Shown: positions 52,170-61,815, counted from the first letter of the stretch. The stretch is 64,000 nucleotides of DNA from Beijerinckiaceae bacterium (GCA_947370975.1 CANBNG010000002.1:1-64000), one strand, 5' to 3'. Made by a program: numbers and translations. The notes: generated from the sequence alone by a model not told the origin.

Positions 52170-53240
52170 CTACGTCACAAGCGCGCGCAGCGGCGGGATT
52201 TTCGAGAGGGCGGTGGCGGTGAGAAAAGAGAGCAAGGATACGCTCGCGACGCAGGCGGCGATTTCGACGTCGGTGTCGAGTGGCAGAACGTTTGTCACCA
52301 GCTTGAGAAATAAAATGTGCAGTACGTAAACGCCGAGCGTTACGCGTCCGGCGCGGGCCAGAACTGCAACAGCGGCATGTTTTGGCAGATGCAGCGCCAG
52401 CAAAAATGATCCGAGCCCGAAGAACAGGGTCGAGACAAGCATATTGTTGGACGCAAAGGGCGCAACGCCCGCGCGATCAAGCAGGGCGGATTCGACGACA
52501 TGTCCCACAGCGCCAGCGATAAAAATGATGAGTGCAACAGCAAGAGACGGCCGCCAGTTCGCGCGTGAAATCAAGAAGCCCATCACCACGAAGATAAGCG
52601 CAAAGGGGCCGTTTCGGCCATTGAGCAGCGTGCTGTGAATCGACGGCAAAACCGCCTCGCGATAAGAGCCAAGGCAGAGGCCGACGAGGTAAAGGGCAAG
52701 GCTCAGGCCCAGCATCTGGCCGGCTTCGAGCTTTGCCCTCGACATGAGGATCATCAGACACATGCACAGCGCGATGGCAGGCAGAAACCAGAGATGGTCT
52801 GCGCTGAAGTCGCCGGCAAAGATGAAGGCCCCGAGCCAATGCGCAAACTGGCCTGCGCTCTGCGCCTGACCGAGGCCGCTTTTGAAACACAGCAGATAAA
52901 GCGATGACCAGACGAGAAAGACAGGTACGACGCGCTTCAGGATGGCGATCATGCGCTGGACAGCCGGGACGCGTTTTTGACGCGCGAGCAAAAAGCCTGA
53001 GGTGATGAAGAAAAAGGGAACGGCAAAGCGCATCAATTGCCCCACAAGCCCCGCGCCGCGGATCCCAAAATCAGGCGGCCAATTCGTGATGGTTGTCGTG
53101 TGCAGAAGGATGATGGCAACAGCGCATATCGCGCGTCCGGCATCGATCTCCTCAAGGCGAAAGGCCATCGGCTGTGGGCGCGCAGACAAGCGCCCCGCGA
53201 CATCCGTGTCCGGGGCGCTGTTGCAGACGGGCAAGGGCAT
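52170..53240 (-). CDS. Acyltransferase 3 family membrane protein
   Basis: The 356-aa protein has about ten hydrophobic helices and the family start EIDAGRAICAVAIILLHTTT with its conserved histidine. RFAVPFFFITSGFLLA and SADHLWFLPAIALCMCLMIL follow the pattern of O-acyltransferases that modify polysaccharides or lipids. The start at 53240 is the longest; an ATG at 53168 gives the usual N-terminal length. Substrate unknown. Confidence 0.85.
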   Translation of the reverse strand: MPLPVCNSAPDTDVAGRLSARPQPMAFRLEEIDAGRAICAVAIILLHTTTITNWPPDFGIRGAGLVGQLMRFAVPFFFITSGFLLARQKRVPAVQRMIAILKRVVPVFLVWSSLYLLCFKSGLGQAQSAGQFAHWLGAFIFAGDFSADHLWFLPAIALCMCLMILMSRAKLEAGQMLGLSLALYLVGLCLGSYREAVLPSIHSTLLNGRNGPFALIFVVMGFLISRANWRPSLAVALIIFIAGAVGHVVESALLDRAGVAPFASNNMLVSTLFFGLGSFLLALHLPKHAAVAVLARAGRVTLGVYVLHILFLKLVTNVLPLDTDVEIAACVASVSLLSFLTATALSKIPPLRALVT

Positions 53241-53245
53241 CGGGC

Positions 53246-53473
53246 TCAGGGGATTTGCCCGAAATCCTTCATGCAGGCGGAATAAATATTCGCACGGCGG
53301 CTATAAGCGGGATCACTCGGATCGCCACTGACATTAGGCACTTGCGACTGGGCCTGAGCGACGCATTGGCGGATGGCCTCTTCCCGCGATATTGGTTGCT
53401 GCGCAACAGCCATTTCTCCAAGTGCCACGGATGTGAGGGTGAACAAGGCGAGGGCTGATATCATCCGTTTCAT
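53246..53473 (-). CDS. Small exported protein
   Basis: The 75-aa frame has a signal peptide (MKRMISALALFTLTSVALGE … MAVAQ) and a 50-residue mature part with two cysteines (REEAIRQCVAQAQSQVPN and IYSACMKDFGQ), which suggests a disulfide-linked helical hairpin. It precedes the acyltransferase on the same strand with a gap of about 5 bp. No family recognised. Confidence 0.65.
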   Translation of the reverse strand: MKRMISALALFTLTSVALGEMAVAQQPISREEAIRQCVAQAQSQVPNVSGDPSDPAYSRRANIYSACMKDFGQIP

Positions 53474-53673
53474 CGGCTAAGCTCCATCACGGAACGCGAC
53501 TGTCCGCTGTGAGCAGAACAGTTTTTCCACAAAGTCGTTGCCCGATAATCTGGCCTTGTGCGGATGCGTGCGTTTTCCAACGCGGCCCATCCCCCAGCGG
53601 TTCGGCATGAAGTGGTACCGCATCAAATCACCTTGGCAGGCCGTTGATGCAGACGCGCGTGGGGGCATGAGGG

Positions 53674-54462
53674 ATGCTCGCAATGAGGATCGATCTGCAG
53701 GATTTTTCGCTACCGATCATTTTTCTGGCGAGCCTCATTCTTATCCTTGTCGCAAGCGAAATTGGCCATTGGTTTGGCGTGCGTGCCAGCGGCCGTGGGG
53801 GCGCCAATGATTCAACTCTGGAGGCAGCCATTCTCGGTTTGCTGGCCTTGATGATCAGCTTTACCTTCGCCATGGGTCTCACGCGTTTCGAGGCACGACG
53901 GGATGCCGTGCTGAGCGAAGCCAATGCAATCGGAACCGCGGTGCTGCGAGCCCGGATGCTCCCCGAGCCACAGGCGCGGGCATCTATTCAGCTCATGAGT
54001 GAATATGTCGAGAACCGGCTGAGCCTCAATACGATCCGCCCCTCGATCAAGGATCTCGATGCTGTAATCCATCGCTCCGCCGAGATTCAGGAAGCGCTCT
54101 GGCAACACGCCGCAGAAGTCGCGTCAACCGACAGGGAAATGGTGCCGACGGGACTCTACATTCAGGCGCTGAACGACATGATCGACAACCAGGGCAAGCG
54201 ACTCTCGGCCTTGCGCAATCGCGTGCCCAACATCGTCCTTCTGGCGCTTTATGGCATTGCTGCCATTGCCAATGCCTTTGCAGGCTATGGCAGCGCGCTG
54301 GAAGCCCGACGTTCGCGCCTGCCTGCTTATGTGATGGCCGTTCTCGTTTCCGCCGTCATCCTGCTCATTCAGGATCTCGACCGTCCAGGCGCAGGCTTTA
54401 TCAGGGTGAGCCAGCAACCTATCGTCGATGTTGCCGCGACCATTGCGAAGCTTGCGCACTAG
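53674..54462 (+). CDS. Bestrophin-like (DUF4239-type) membrane protein
   Basis: The 262-aa protein has two N-terminal spans (LPIIFLASLILILVASEIGH, AAILGLLALMISFTFAMGLT), a helical soluble middle (RFEARRDAVLSEANAIGTAV) and two C-terminal spans ending with RSRLPAYVMAVLVSAVILLI, QDLDRPGAGFIRVSQQPI. The RFEARR…EANAIGTA segment is typical of this uncharacterised family. Stands alone, converging with the RND operon. An ATG at 53683 is an alternative start. Confidence 0.75.
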   Translation: MLAMRIDLQDFSLPIIFLASLILILVASEIGHWFGVRASGRGGANDSTLEAAILGLLALMISFTFAMGLTRFEARRDAVLSEANAIGTAVLRARMLPEPQARASIQLMSEYVENRLSLNTIRPSIKDLDAVIHRSAEIQEALWQHAAEVASTDREMVPTGLYIQALNDMIDNQGKRLSALRNRVPNIVLLALYGIAAIANAFAGYGSALEARRSRLPAYVMAVLVSAVILLIQDLDRPGAGFIRVSQQPIVDVAATIAKLAH

Positions 54463-54469
54463 GCCACGC

Positions 54470-57400
54470 TCATTCAGCGGGCTTTCCCTGCATCAACTTT
54501 GCCTTCACGCGCTCGCGGATCGACTGGAAGAAGACATAGAGCGGTGGAATGGCAAAGATGCCTATGATGGAGGCCAAAATCATGCCGCCAAACACGGGCG
54601 TTCCGACATTGCGCCGCGCGAGTTCTGATGCGCCCTTTGCGACAACGAGCGGATAAAGGCCGAGAATGAAGGCGAGCGATGTCATCATGACAGGACGAAA
54701 GCGCAGACGCGCGCCCTCCGCTGCCGCTTCATAAAGCGGCACGCCCTTTTCCCGTTGCTCCTTGGCGAATTCGACAATCAAAATGCCGTTCTTGGCCGCC
54801 AGACCAATCAGCACGATCATGCCGATCTGCGCATAGAGATCGAGCGTCAGATGGCCAAGGTAGAGCGCGCCAACCGCGCCCAGAACGCCGATGGAAACAG
54901 AGAGCAGAACGGGAATAGGAATAGTCCAGCTTTCATAAAGCGCCACGAGGAACAGGAAGGCGAACAGGATCGCGATGCCCAGAATCATCGCCGTCTTGCC
55001 CTCCGCGCGCTTTTCTTGAAAGGCCGTATCCGTCCATTCGCCCGCAAAGCCGGCAGGCAGCGTCTTGGCTGCAACAGCCTCCATTGCAGCAAGAGATTGT
55101 CCGGAGGAGACGCCGGGCGCGGGCATGCCCTGCACGGTAATCGCGCGCAGATTATTGTAGCGGATGAGAGCGGGCGGCCCCACGACCACGCGCACTTCGA
55201 GCACGCTGCGCAGGGGCACCATCTGCCCCTCCTTGTTGCGTACATTGATGCGGTAGATGTCATCAACGCTGGAGCGATCCTTGGATTCAGCCTGCACCTG
55301 AACCTGCCATGTGCGGCCAAACAGATTCACGTCATTGACGTAATATCCCCCGAGGGCCGCCTGCAGGGCCTGGAACACGCTGTTCATGGAGACGCCCAGA
55401 ACCTCCACCTTCTGGCGGTCGATATCGAGGAACAGCGACGGGTTGGTGGCAGAAAACGTGCTGAAGACGCCAGTCAGCTGCGGATCCTGATTGGCGGCGA
55501 CGGTGAGCCCGCGCAGCACTTGCGCCAGCGCCTTCGGGTCACCGCCGCGCAAATCCTGCAGCACATAAGTAAATCCGCCGCCCGAGCCCAATCCGATGAT
55601 GGGCGGGGGCGCGAGTGGCACAATGCGACCGCCCTCGATCTGCCTGAAGAGTGGCGTGAGCCGCGCCATGGTGGCCGAGACCGTGAGCGCCGGGGATTTG
55701 CGCTCCTCGAATGGCTTTGTCGTCACCACGAAGAAGGCAGAATTGGATTGAGAATAATTGTCGATGAAGTTGAGGCCGATGACGGCTGTATAATCGGCTA
55801 TGGCTTCATCTTCGCGCAAGATCGCCTCGGCCCTTTGCACGAGAGCGGCCGTGCGCGCCACCGAGGAGCCGTCGGGCGTTTGCACCACGACAAAGAAGGC
55901 GCCTTGATCGTCCTCGGGCAAGAAGCCTGTCGGCGTAACTTTCATCAAGGCGCCGACGCCGACAAAAGCTGCGGCTGACATGATGAGCCCGATGATCGAC
56001 ACGCGCACGAGGCGCGCAGCGACCGCGCCATAGGCATCGCGCACGCGATCGATGGCGCGCATCACAATTCCGATGACGCCACGCTTGGGCCCGTGGTGCG
56101 GGCGCAGAAGAACCGCGCACAGCGCGGGCGAAAGTGTGAGTGCATTAATGCCAGACAGCAGCATTGCGACTGCAACCGTCACCGCAAATTGTCGGAACAA
56201 TTCGCCTGATATGCCGGGGATGAAAGCAACGGGCACGAAGACGGACAAAAGGACGAGGGTGATCGCAATGATCGGCGCGGTGATTTCGCTCATCGCCTTC
56301 TTGGCGGCATCCGCCGGGCTGAGATGGGGCTCTTCCTCCATCACACGCTCGACATTCTCCACAACCACGATCGCATCATCGACGACAATGCCGATGGCAA
56401 GCACGATGGCGAGAAGCGAAACGGAATTGGCAGAATAGCCAAGCGCTTTAAGCGCAACGAATGTGCCGATGAGGCTGACGGGAACGGCAAAGGTGGGAAT
56501 GAGGGTCGCGCGCAGGCTGCCCAGAAAGATGAAGACAACGAGCACGACGAGAATGAAGGCCTCGATCAGTGTTTTCTCGACCTCATCTATCGTTGCGCGC
56601 ACAAAAGAGGTTGGATCATAGGTTATCTTCCAGGCGAGATCGTCTGGAAAGCGCTTTGCCAATTCATCGATGCGGGCGCGCACCGCATCGAGCGTCTTGA
56701 TGGCGTTGGCGCCGGGCGATTGATAGATCGCCATGACTGCGGCCGGCCCGCCGTTGAGGCGCGTTTCGCGGTCGAGATTGGTTGCGCCAAGCTCAAGGCG
56801 CGCGACATCATTGAGCCGCAGAACCGATCCATCCGGATTGCTGCGCACGATGATGCGCCCGAATTCTTCAACCGAGGTGAGGCGGCCCTGCGTCTGGATG
56901 TTGAGTTGCAGGCTTTGATCGTCCGATATTGGCCGCGCGCCAATGCGGCCAACAGCCGCCTGCACATTCTGGCTCTGGATGGCGGCAATCAGATCGCCGC
57001 TGGTGAGGCCAAGGCCTGTAAGGCGATCGATGTCGAGCCACGCCCGCATCGCATAATCTTGCGGCCCCCAGAGGCTGGCATCGCCGACGCCGGGTGTGCT
57101 CTTGACCTGATCGAGCACATTGATGGTGACATAATTGGAAAGATAAAGCGGATCGAGCGAGGCTTTGGGAGAATAGAACGCAATCACGCCGAGCAGAGCC
57201 GAGGACTTTTTCTTCACCGTGACGCCCTGCCGCTGGACCTCCTGTGGCAATTTTGAAAGCGCGACTTGAACGCGGTTGTTGACGTTGACGGCATTGATAT
57301 CGGGATCGGTGCCAAGCTCAAACGAGGCAATGAGCGAATAGCTGCCATCATCGCCGCTCACGCTCTTCATATAAATCATCTTGTCGACGCCAACGACCTG

Positions 57401-57604
57401 TGCCTCGATCGGTTGGGCCACTGTTGCATCGACAATAGCACCTGAGGCGCCTGGATAGAGCGTTGTGACGGAGACCTGCGGGGGAACGATATCTGGATAT
57501 TGCGCCACCGGAATCGTCAGCAGCGCGACGAGGCCAGCAAGCGTTGTCACAATGGCGATGACAACGGCCAGCCGCGGGCGGTCGATGAAAACGAAGGACA
57601 GCAT
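54470..57604 (-). CDS. RND multidrug efflux permease (HAE1/AcrB family)
   Basis: The 1044-aa inner-membrane pump has the full AcrB length with two repeats of six spans and two large periplasmic loops. The proton-relay aspartates are in GIVVDDAIVVVENVERVMEE (~405). The N-terminal FIDRPRLAVVIAIVTTLAGL, VAQYPDIVPPQVSVTT and the GFLPEDDQGAFFV motif are standard. It starts 3 bp after its adaptor gene. It expels hydrophobic compounds across the envelope; no outer-membrane TolC partner gene follows, so a TolC from elsewhere would be used. Confidence 0.96.
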   Translation of the reverse strand: MLSFVFIDRPRLAVVIAIVTTLAGLVALLTIPVAQYPDIVPPQVSVTTLYPGASGAIVDATVAQPIEAQVVGVDKMIYMKSVSGDDGSYSLIASFELGTDPDINAVNVNNRVQVALSKLPQEVQRQGVTVKKKSSALLGVIAFYSPKASLDPLYLSNYVTINVLDQVKSTPGVGDASLWGPQDYAMRAWLDIDRLTGLGLTSGDLIAAIQSQNVQAAVGRIGARPISDDQSLQLNIQTQGRLTSVEEFGRIIVRSNPDGSVLRLNDVARLELGATNLDRETRLNGGPAAVMAIYQSPGANAIKTLDAVRARIDELAKRFPDDLAWKITYDPTSFVRATIDEVEKTLIEAFILVVLVVFIFLGSLRATLIPTFAVPVSLIGTFVALKALGYSANSVSLLAIVLAIGIVVDDAIVVVENVERVMEEEPHLSPADAAKKAMSEITAPIIAITLVLLSVFVPVAFIPGISGELFRQFAVTVAVAMLLSGINALTLSPALCAVLLRPHHGPKRGVIGIVMRAIDRVRDAYGAVAARLVRVSIIGLIMSAAAFVGVGALMKVTPTGFLPEDDQGAFFVVVQTPDGSSVARTAALVQRAEAILREDEAIADYTAVIGLNFIDNYSQSNSAFFVVTTKPFEERKSPALTVSATMARLTPLFRQIEGGRIVPLAPPPIIGLGSGGGFTYVLQDLRGGDPKALAQVLRGLTVAANQDPQLTGVFSTFSATNPSLFLDIDRQKVEVLGVSMNSVFQALQAALGGYYVNDVNLFGRTWQVQVQAESKDRSSVDDIYRINVRNKEGQMVPLRSVLEVRVVVGPPALIRYNNLRAITVQGMPAPGVSSGQSLAAMEAVAAKTLPAGFAGEWTDTAFQEKRAEGKTAMILGIAILFAFLFLVALYESWTIPIPVLLSVSIGVLGAVGALYLGHLTLDLYAQIGMIVLIGLAAKNGILIVEFAKEQREKGVPLYEAAAEGARLRFRPVMMTSLAFILGLYPLVVAKGASELARRNVGTPVFGGMILASIIGIFAIPPLYVFFQSIRERVKAKLMQGKPAE

Positions 57605-57607
57605 TGC

Positions 57608-58717
57608 CTATGAGCCCCTCAGCGATTTGGGTGCCGGCGTGGCGCGCACGGGCGTGCCCTGCTTGATGTTCTGCAGTCCCTCGACAATCACCTGCTCGCC
57701 CGCAGACAGCCCTTCCTCGACAACGATATCCGTGCCGACATCGGGGCCCAGTTTGACGCGTTTGACGACCGCCTTGCCATCCTGAGCCACGAAGACATAA
57801 ACGCCACCCTGATCGGCAATGAGCGCAGACTGGCGCACCACCAATTTGTCGTCGGGCGCTCCGCTCTCCAGCAGCACCCGCACCAATTGTCCGTCTGTGA
57901 GCTGGCCATTGGGGTTGGGGATGCTGGCGCGCGCAATCACAGTGTCTGTGGTTCGGTTCACGGTCACATCGAGGAAGTCGATCTGCCCAAGCTGATCGTA
58001 GGTCGTGCCATCAGAAAACTGGATTTGAACCTTGATGCTCTTGGGATCGATTGTTTGCGTTGAGCCGGGGCGGCGCAGAAATTCGCGCTGACTGACAGGG
58101 AAGGTCACATGCATCGGATCCTGGCTCACGATGACCGTGAGGGGACCGGATTCTGGCCCAACCACATTGCCTTTGGTGACGGCGGTGCGGCCGATACGAC
58201 CGGCGATGGGCGCGGAAATTTCCGTGTAGCCGAGATTGATCTTGGCGGTCTGGAGATTGCCCTGATCGCCAAGCACAGTTGCTTTCGCGCGCTGTTCTTC
58301 AGCCAATGCCTTGTCGCGATCAACAACAGAACCAGCCTTCCGGCGCAATAATTCTTCAGCGCGCTCGAGCTGCAGAGCAGCCAATTGATGGGTCGCGATG
58401 CTCCGCTCAAGCGCACCCTGCGCCTGCTGGACATCGGCGTCGAAAAGACCTTTCTCGATGCGGTAGAGAGGCGCACCTTCCTTCACAAGCATGCCTTCTG
58501 AAAAGAGGACAGCTTCAACGAAGCCTTTCACGCGTGCGCGTATTTCAACGCGCTCGACTGCCTCGATGCGTCCGACAAATGAGGTTGTTTTCGCAATGGC
58601 GCGTGACTCGACAGGTGCGGTCGTGACCGGAACATTGGTCTGCTCACCCTGCTGGGAATGGGCAGGGTAAACCTGATGCACTGCAAGGCAGGCAACAACA
58701 AGCGCGATAATCCACAT
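57608..58717 (-). CDS. RND efflux periplasmic adaptor (membrane fusion protein)
   Basis: The 369-aa protein links the pump to the outer-membrane channel. It has a signal peptide (MWIIALVVACLAVHQVYPAH), paired lipoyl half-motifs (GRIEAVERVEIRARVKGFVE and TEISAPIAGRIGRTAVTKGN), a helical hairpin between them and a beta-barrel region (RVLLESGAPDDKLVVRQSAL). I chose the ATG at 58717, which follows CGGAGG; a longer frame from 58756 is less likely. First gene of a two-gene operon. Confidence 0.92.
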   Translation of the reverse strand: MWIIALVVACLAVHQVYPAHSQQGEQTNVPVTTAPVESRAIAKTTSFVGRIEAVERVEIRARVKGFVEAVLFSEGMLVKEGAPLYRIEKGLFDADVQQAQGALERSIATHQLAALQLERAEELLRRKAGSVVDRDKALAEEQRAKATVLGDQGNLQTAKINLGYTEISAPIAGRIGRTAVTKGNVVGPESGPLTVIVSQDPMHVTFPVSQREFLRRPGSTQTIDPKSIKVQIQFSDGTTYDQLGQIDFLDVTVNRTTDTVIARASIPNPNGQLTDGQLVRVLLESGAPDDKLVVRQSALIADQGGVYVFVAQDGKAVVKRVKLGPDVGTDIVVEEGLSAGEQVIVEGLQNIKQGTPVRATPAPKSLRGS

Positions 58718-58935
58718 TCGGAGCCTCCGAGCCGCCACGCCAGAGGTGAACAGCAAAGTGTATGAGATTTCAGATTCAGCAATGCCGTAACATAAGCGTG
58801 GCTATTCAACTGTCTTTTGGACATGCTTTACTTTGAGGTCAGGCCCGCATTCATATCAACAACATAGATTCCCGAAATCGCGGAATGGTAAACTCATTCT
58901 CCTTCATGCGGTTTTGAGCAAATTAATATCATTTC

Positions 58936-59564
58936 TTAATATAGATCGAGTTGCCCGGGCTTGTACCCCGCGCCTGCGCGCAGCAGATCCTCGTAAAGAA
59001 TGGTCAGGCTGACGCACAGAACCCAAAGCGGAAGCAGAAAAAGCATCCAGTCGAAGGCCTGTGCGCCGATGAGAATTGCTATCGCCATGGTCACGCCAAG
59101 CAAAGCCGTCCAGCGCGCCGTGAACCCTGTTCGCAGGATCATCATTGACGCAGTCATCATGAACACAGCCGCCATTTTGAGGGCGTAGACGCTGGCAAGA
59201 TAATAGACCAGCGTACGGCACAATCTAAATAGTGAAGCCTCGGCGAATTCGGGCGTGTTGCTCGACGCGATCAGCATGGCGCCAAGAACGGAGGCTGCAA
59301 CAAACAGAAGGCCCATGAAGAGGAGTCCGCTTCCGAGACGCCGAGCTTGTGGCGCAGCACACCGAGGAACCAAAGAAACGCAATGCCGGCGAAAGGAACG
59401 AGATTCAGTGCGATGGATAGCGGCCACCGTTGCGCCATCAGCCAGCCGCCTGGAAGTGTCGGGTCGGATTGAAGCGATTGGCGCAGCAAGGAGAGCGTCG
59501 CAAGCAAAAGGACCCCAAAAACGAGACCGGCAGCGCCCGGATTCTTCAACCCGTTTCTTACCAT
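58936..59564 (-). pseudogene. Multi-span membrane protein, frameshifted
   Basis: Two minus-strand frames together describe one membrane protein. The first half (59564 to about 59340) reads GLVFGVLLLATLSLLRQSL … LVPFAGIAFLWFLGVLRHKLG. The second half reads LGSGLLFMGLLFVAASVLGA … LLPLWVLCVSLTILYEDLL to the stop at 58936. The frames cross near 59335-59345, where the expected linker is also short, so a small deletion probably caused the shift. Five to six spans in total; the family is not recognised. It lies just after ppk2 on the same strand. Confidence 0.6.
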
Positions 59565-59581
59565 GCCAGCCCCGGGTGCAA

Positions 59582-60373
59582 TCAGTGAATCTCAGGCACG
59601 CGTCGATAGGCGTAATCAGGCTCGACGTAATTGTCCGCCTTCTGTCGTTTTGGCAATTTTATCTTTTCCCGATGGGGCGCCTGATAGGAAACGCTGGCCA
59701 GAATATGCTCGATTATATTGAGCCTTGCGCGTTTCTTGTCATCGGAATTGGCGACAAACCAGGGCGCCCAAGCCGTATCGGAGGCCATGAACATATCGTC
59801 GCGCGCGCGTGAATAATCGAACCATCGGCTGTAGGATTTGAGGTCCATGGACGAGAGTTTCCAGATCTTGCGCGGATCGTTGATCCGCTGCTCCATGCGG
59901 CGGGTCTGCTCGTCAGGGCTGACCTCAAGCCAATATTTCAGGAGGATCACGCCCGAGCCTACGATTGCTTTCTCGACGCCGGGGACAGTCGCCAGAAAGC
60001 CCTTCAACTGTTCATCCGTGCAATAGCCCATTACACGCTCAATGCCTGCGCGATTGTACCAGCTGCGATCAAAGATCACGATTTCGCCGGCTGCCGGCAA
60101 ATGCGGCAGATAACGCTGCACGAACATTTGCGATTTTTCACGTTCGGTGGGAGGAGGCAGCGCGATCACTCTGAAAATGCGCGGACTGACGCGCTCAACA
60201 AGGGCCTTGATGACGCCGCCCTTTCCCGCTCCATCGCGGCCTTCAAACACGATACAAACCTTGGCCCCCGAGTGCTGAACCCAGAGCTGCAACTTCACCA
60301 ATTCTGCGTGGAGCTTTTTCAACTCCTTCTCGTAGATCTTCTGCTTGAGGGGTTTTCTCACAATGGCGTCCAT
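59582..60373 (-). CDS. ppk2: Polyphosphate kinase 2
   Basis: The 263-aa PPK2 transfers phosphate between polyphosphate and nucleotides (NDP or NMP). Walker A is FEGRDGAGKGGVIKALVER (~45-62) and Walker B is IVIFDRSWYNRAGIERVMGY; VEKAIVGSGVILLKYWLEV and the lid region with RMEQRINDPRKIWKLS follow. This is a one-domain form. I chose the ATG at 60373 after GGGAGCGCACC. It belongs to a cluster with a 170-aa unknown gene, ATP-synthase epsilon-like and zeta genes and a DUF3141 gene, all around two FixK-like boxes, which suggests energy storage under low oxygen. Confidence 0.94.
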   Translation of the reverse strand: MDAIVRKPLKQKIYEKELKKLHAELVKLQLWVQHSGAKVCIVFEGRDGAGKGGVIKALVERVSPRIFRVIALPPPTEREKSQMFVQRYLPHLPAAGEIVIFDRSWYNRAGIERVMGYCTDEQLKGFLATVPGVEKAIVGSGVILLKYWLEVSPDEQTRRMEQRINDPRKIWKLSSMDLKSYSRWFDYSRARDDMFMASDTAWAPWFVANSDDKKRARLNIIEHILASVSYQAPHREKIKLPKRQKADNYVEPDYAYRRVPEIH

Positions 60374-60396
60374 GGTGCGCTCCCGACGTCTGATGC

Positions 60397-60909
60397 TCAA
60401 TGCCCTGGAGTCGCGCCAGCCCAGCTCAGAAAAAATCCAACGTCGCCGGGCATGCCACGCGGCCATTCGATAATCATGGCCTTCAATTTGTAATGGGCAG
60501 GGCGCAGTTGATCGCGCCAGAACTCATAGGCTTGCCGCGGGCGCCCCGTCAGCGTCTCGGGCCAATCCTCTTCGGAATTATTGATCGCGCGGCCACGGTC
60601 GGTGCACAGGAGATTTGGAAAGCGCATCACCATGATTTCCGTCTCGCCACGCTTGGCGGCCTGTCGCATGGCAGAAATCAGCCTGTGGGTCAGCTTGGCG
60701 ATGACCTCGTCTGTCACCTCAACCGGCTTTGACATGGTCTCGAGCATTTCCTTCTGCGCTTGTTCAGCGCGTGCAACCCAATCCCCAGCCCCGGAGGCCT
60801 CCGCCATCGCCATCTCTTGCATATAGCCGCGAAGCTCATCTGCCGTCATAAAGGCCTCGTCTTCGAGCGACGCATTTTTAGTTTCATTGGGTGCAGATGC
60901 AAAAGACAT
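60397..60909 (-). CDS. Hypothetical protein upstream of ppk2
   Basis: The 170-aa soluble protein has a helical N-terminal half (ADELRGYMQEMAMAEASGAG) and a C-terminal half with MVMRFPNLLCTDRGRAINNS and EFWRDQLRPAHYKLKAMIIE, followed by WPRGMPGDVGFFL. I do not recognise a characterised family. It lies 23 bp before ppk2 on the same strand, so the two are probably co-transcribed. A FixK-like box (61003-61016) is about 95 bp upstream of its start. Confidence 0.75.
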   Translation of the reverse strand: MSFASAPNETKNASLEDEAFMTADELRGYMQEMAMAEASGAGDWVARAEQAQKEMLETMSKPVEVTDEVIAKLTHRLISAMRQAAKRGETEIMVMRFPNLLCTDRGRAINNSEEDWPETLTGRPRQAYEFWRDQLRPAHYKLKAMIIEWPRGMPGDVGFFLSWAGATPGH

Positions 60910-61002
60910 GTGGCAGCTCCTGCGCAGAAACCGAAGTCTTGAGCCGAGCTTTTTGCTCTAGCTAATCGTTCTTGAAAACGAATGACGAGGCACTTGGATG
61001 CC

Positions 61003-61016
61003 TTGCGCTGCATCAA
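61003..61016. promoter_or_regulatory. FixK/FNR-type box (copy 1)
   Basis: TTGCGCTGCATCAA fits the rhizobial FixK pattern TTG(A/C)-N6-(T/G)CAA exactly. It lies between the divergent 170-aa gene/ppk2 unit and the epsilon-like gene. A second copy differing by one base is at 61919. Confidence 0.6.
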
Positions 61017-61101
61017 ATACTTTGCGTGTCGGGTCTCATCACAATGCAAAACGCGAACAAAAATGCAGAGCTTGTGCTGATGAAGGCAATGGGAGATTTT
61101 A

Positions 61102-61503
61102 ATGGCCGAGATGTTCTTTTAGCTGATTTCGCCGGAACGTGTCGTACTTTCGGCAGAGGTGAAGTCCGTTCTTTTGCCGGGCAGTGAGGGTGAAATGACC
61201 GTCATGTCCGGGCATGAGCCGATCATCACAGCGCTGCAGATGGGAATGATCGTGCTGACCGATTTTCAGGGGCATACGCAATGCGCTTTTGTCTGGGGTG
61301 GCTTTGCGGAAGTCACTGCCACGCGGGTGATTGCCCTCGCGGACCGTACGTTGCCGCCAGAAGATCTGTCGCGCGAAATGCTCGACAAGGAAATTGCCAA
61401 TATGGAAGCGGTCATCGACTCTGCGCGAACGGACATCGTCCGTCGTGATGCGGTCTTCGCACGATCCCGATTGCAACATGTGCGTGAAGCTCTTTCATTT
61501 TGA
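61102..61503 (+). pseudogene. F1F0 ATP synthase epsilon subunit paralogue with an in-frame stop
   Basis: From ATG 61102 the frame reads MAEMFF, TAG (61120-61122), then LISPERVVLSAEVKSVLLPG, SEGEMTVMSGHEPIITALQM, VWGGFAEVTATRVIALAD and a C-terminal helical hairpin to 61503. This is the epsilon subunit, but the stop falls where a glutamate or glutamine is usual (F-E-L-ISPER). Either it is a pseudogene or translation starts at GTG 61159, losing the first beta strands. No other atp genes lie nearby. Its end overlaps the end of the convergent zeta gene by 9 bp. Confidence 0.8.
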
Positions 61504-61815
61504 ATGCATCTGCTCAATGGCAACAAGCATCAGATCCGACATTTTCCTGCGGATCTGGTCTCTTGACCCCGAAACGCCGCCGACTCGAAAGTCATCGTCG
61601 ATTTCTGTGACGAGATTTTCGTCAATCAGCTCCGCCACCGTGCTTCGCGTAATTTTATCAGCATAGGCTCGAGCTGCATCCCCTGTCAGCCCAAGCTGGT
61701 CTGCGGCCCAGCGTCCCAGCGCGTTGTTTCGCTTTGCTAAGGTGCGGAACCGTGTCTCTTCGCCGCGTGCAAACATCCCCTCGAAAGCCTTTTCACGATT
61801 TCCAAAAAGAGGCAT
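61495..61815 (-). CDS. ATP synthase inhibitor zeta subunit (DUF1476)
   Basis: The 106-aa all-helical protein matches the alphaproteobacterial F1-ATPase inhibitor zeta (DUF1476): MPLFGNREKAFEGMFARGEE, FRTLAKRNNALGRWAADQLG, LTGDAARAYADKI, ending near DQIRRKMSDLMLVAIEQM. The N-terminal segment enters F1 and blocks ATP hydrolysis when the proton gradient falls. I chose the ATG at 61815 after GAGGGAG. Many members already have zeta elsewhere, so this could be a second copy. It pairs with the epsilon-like gene and is divergent from the DUF3141 gene across a FixK-like box. Confidence 0.88.
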   Translation of the reverse strand: MPLFGNREKAFEGMFARGEETRFRTLAKRNNALGRWAADQLGLTGDAARAYADKITRSTVAELIDENLVTEIDDDFRVGGVSGSRDQIRRKMSDLMLVAIEQMHSK

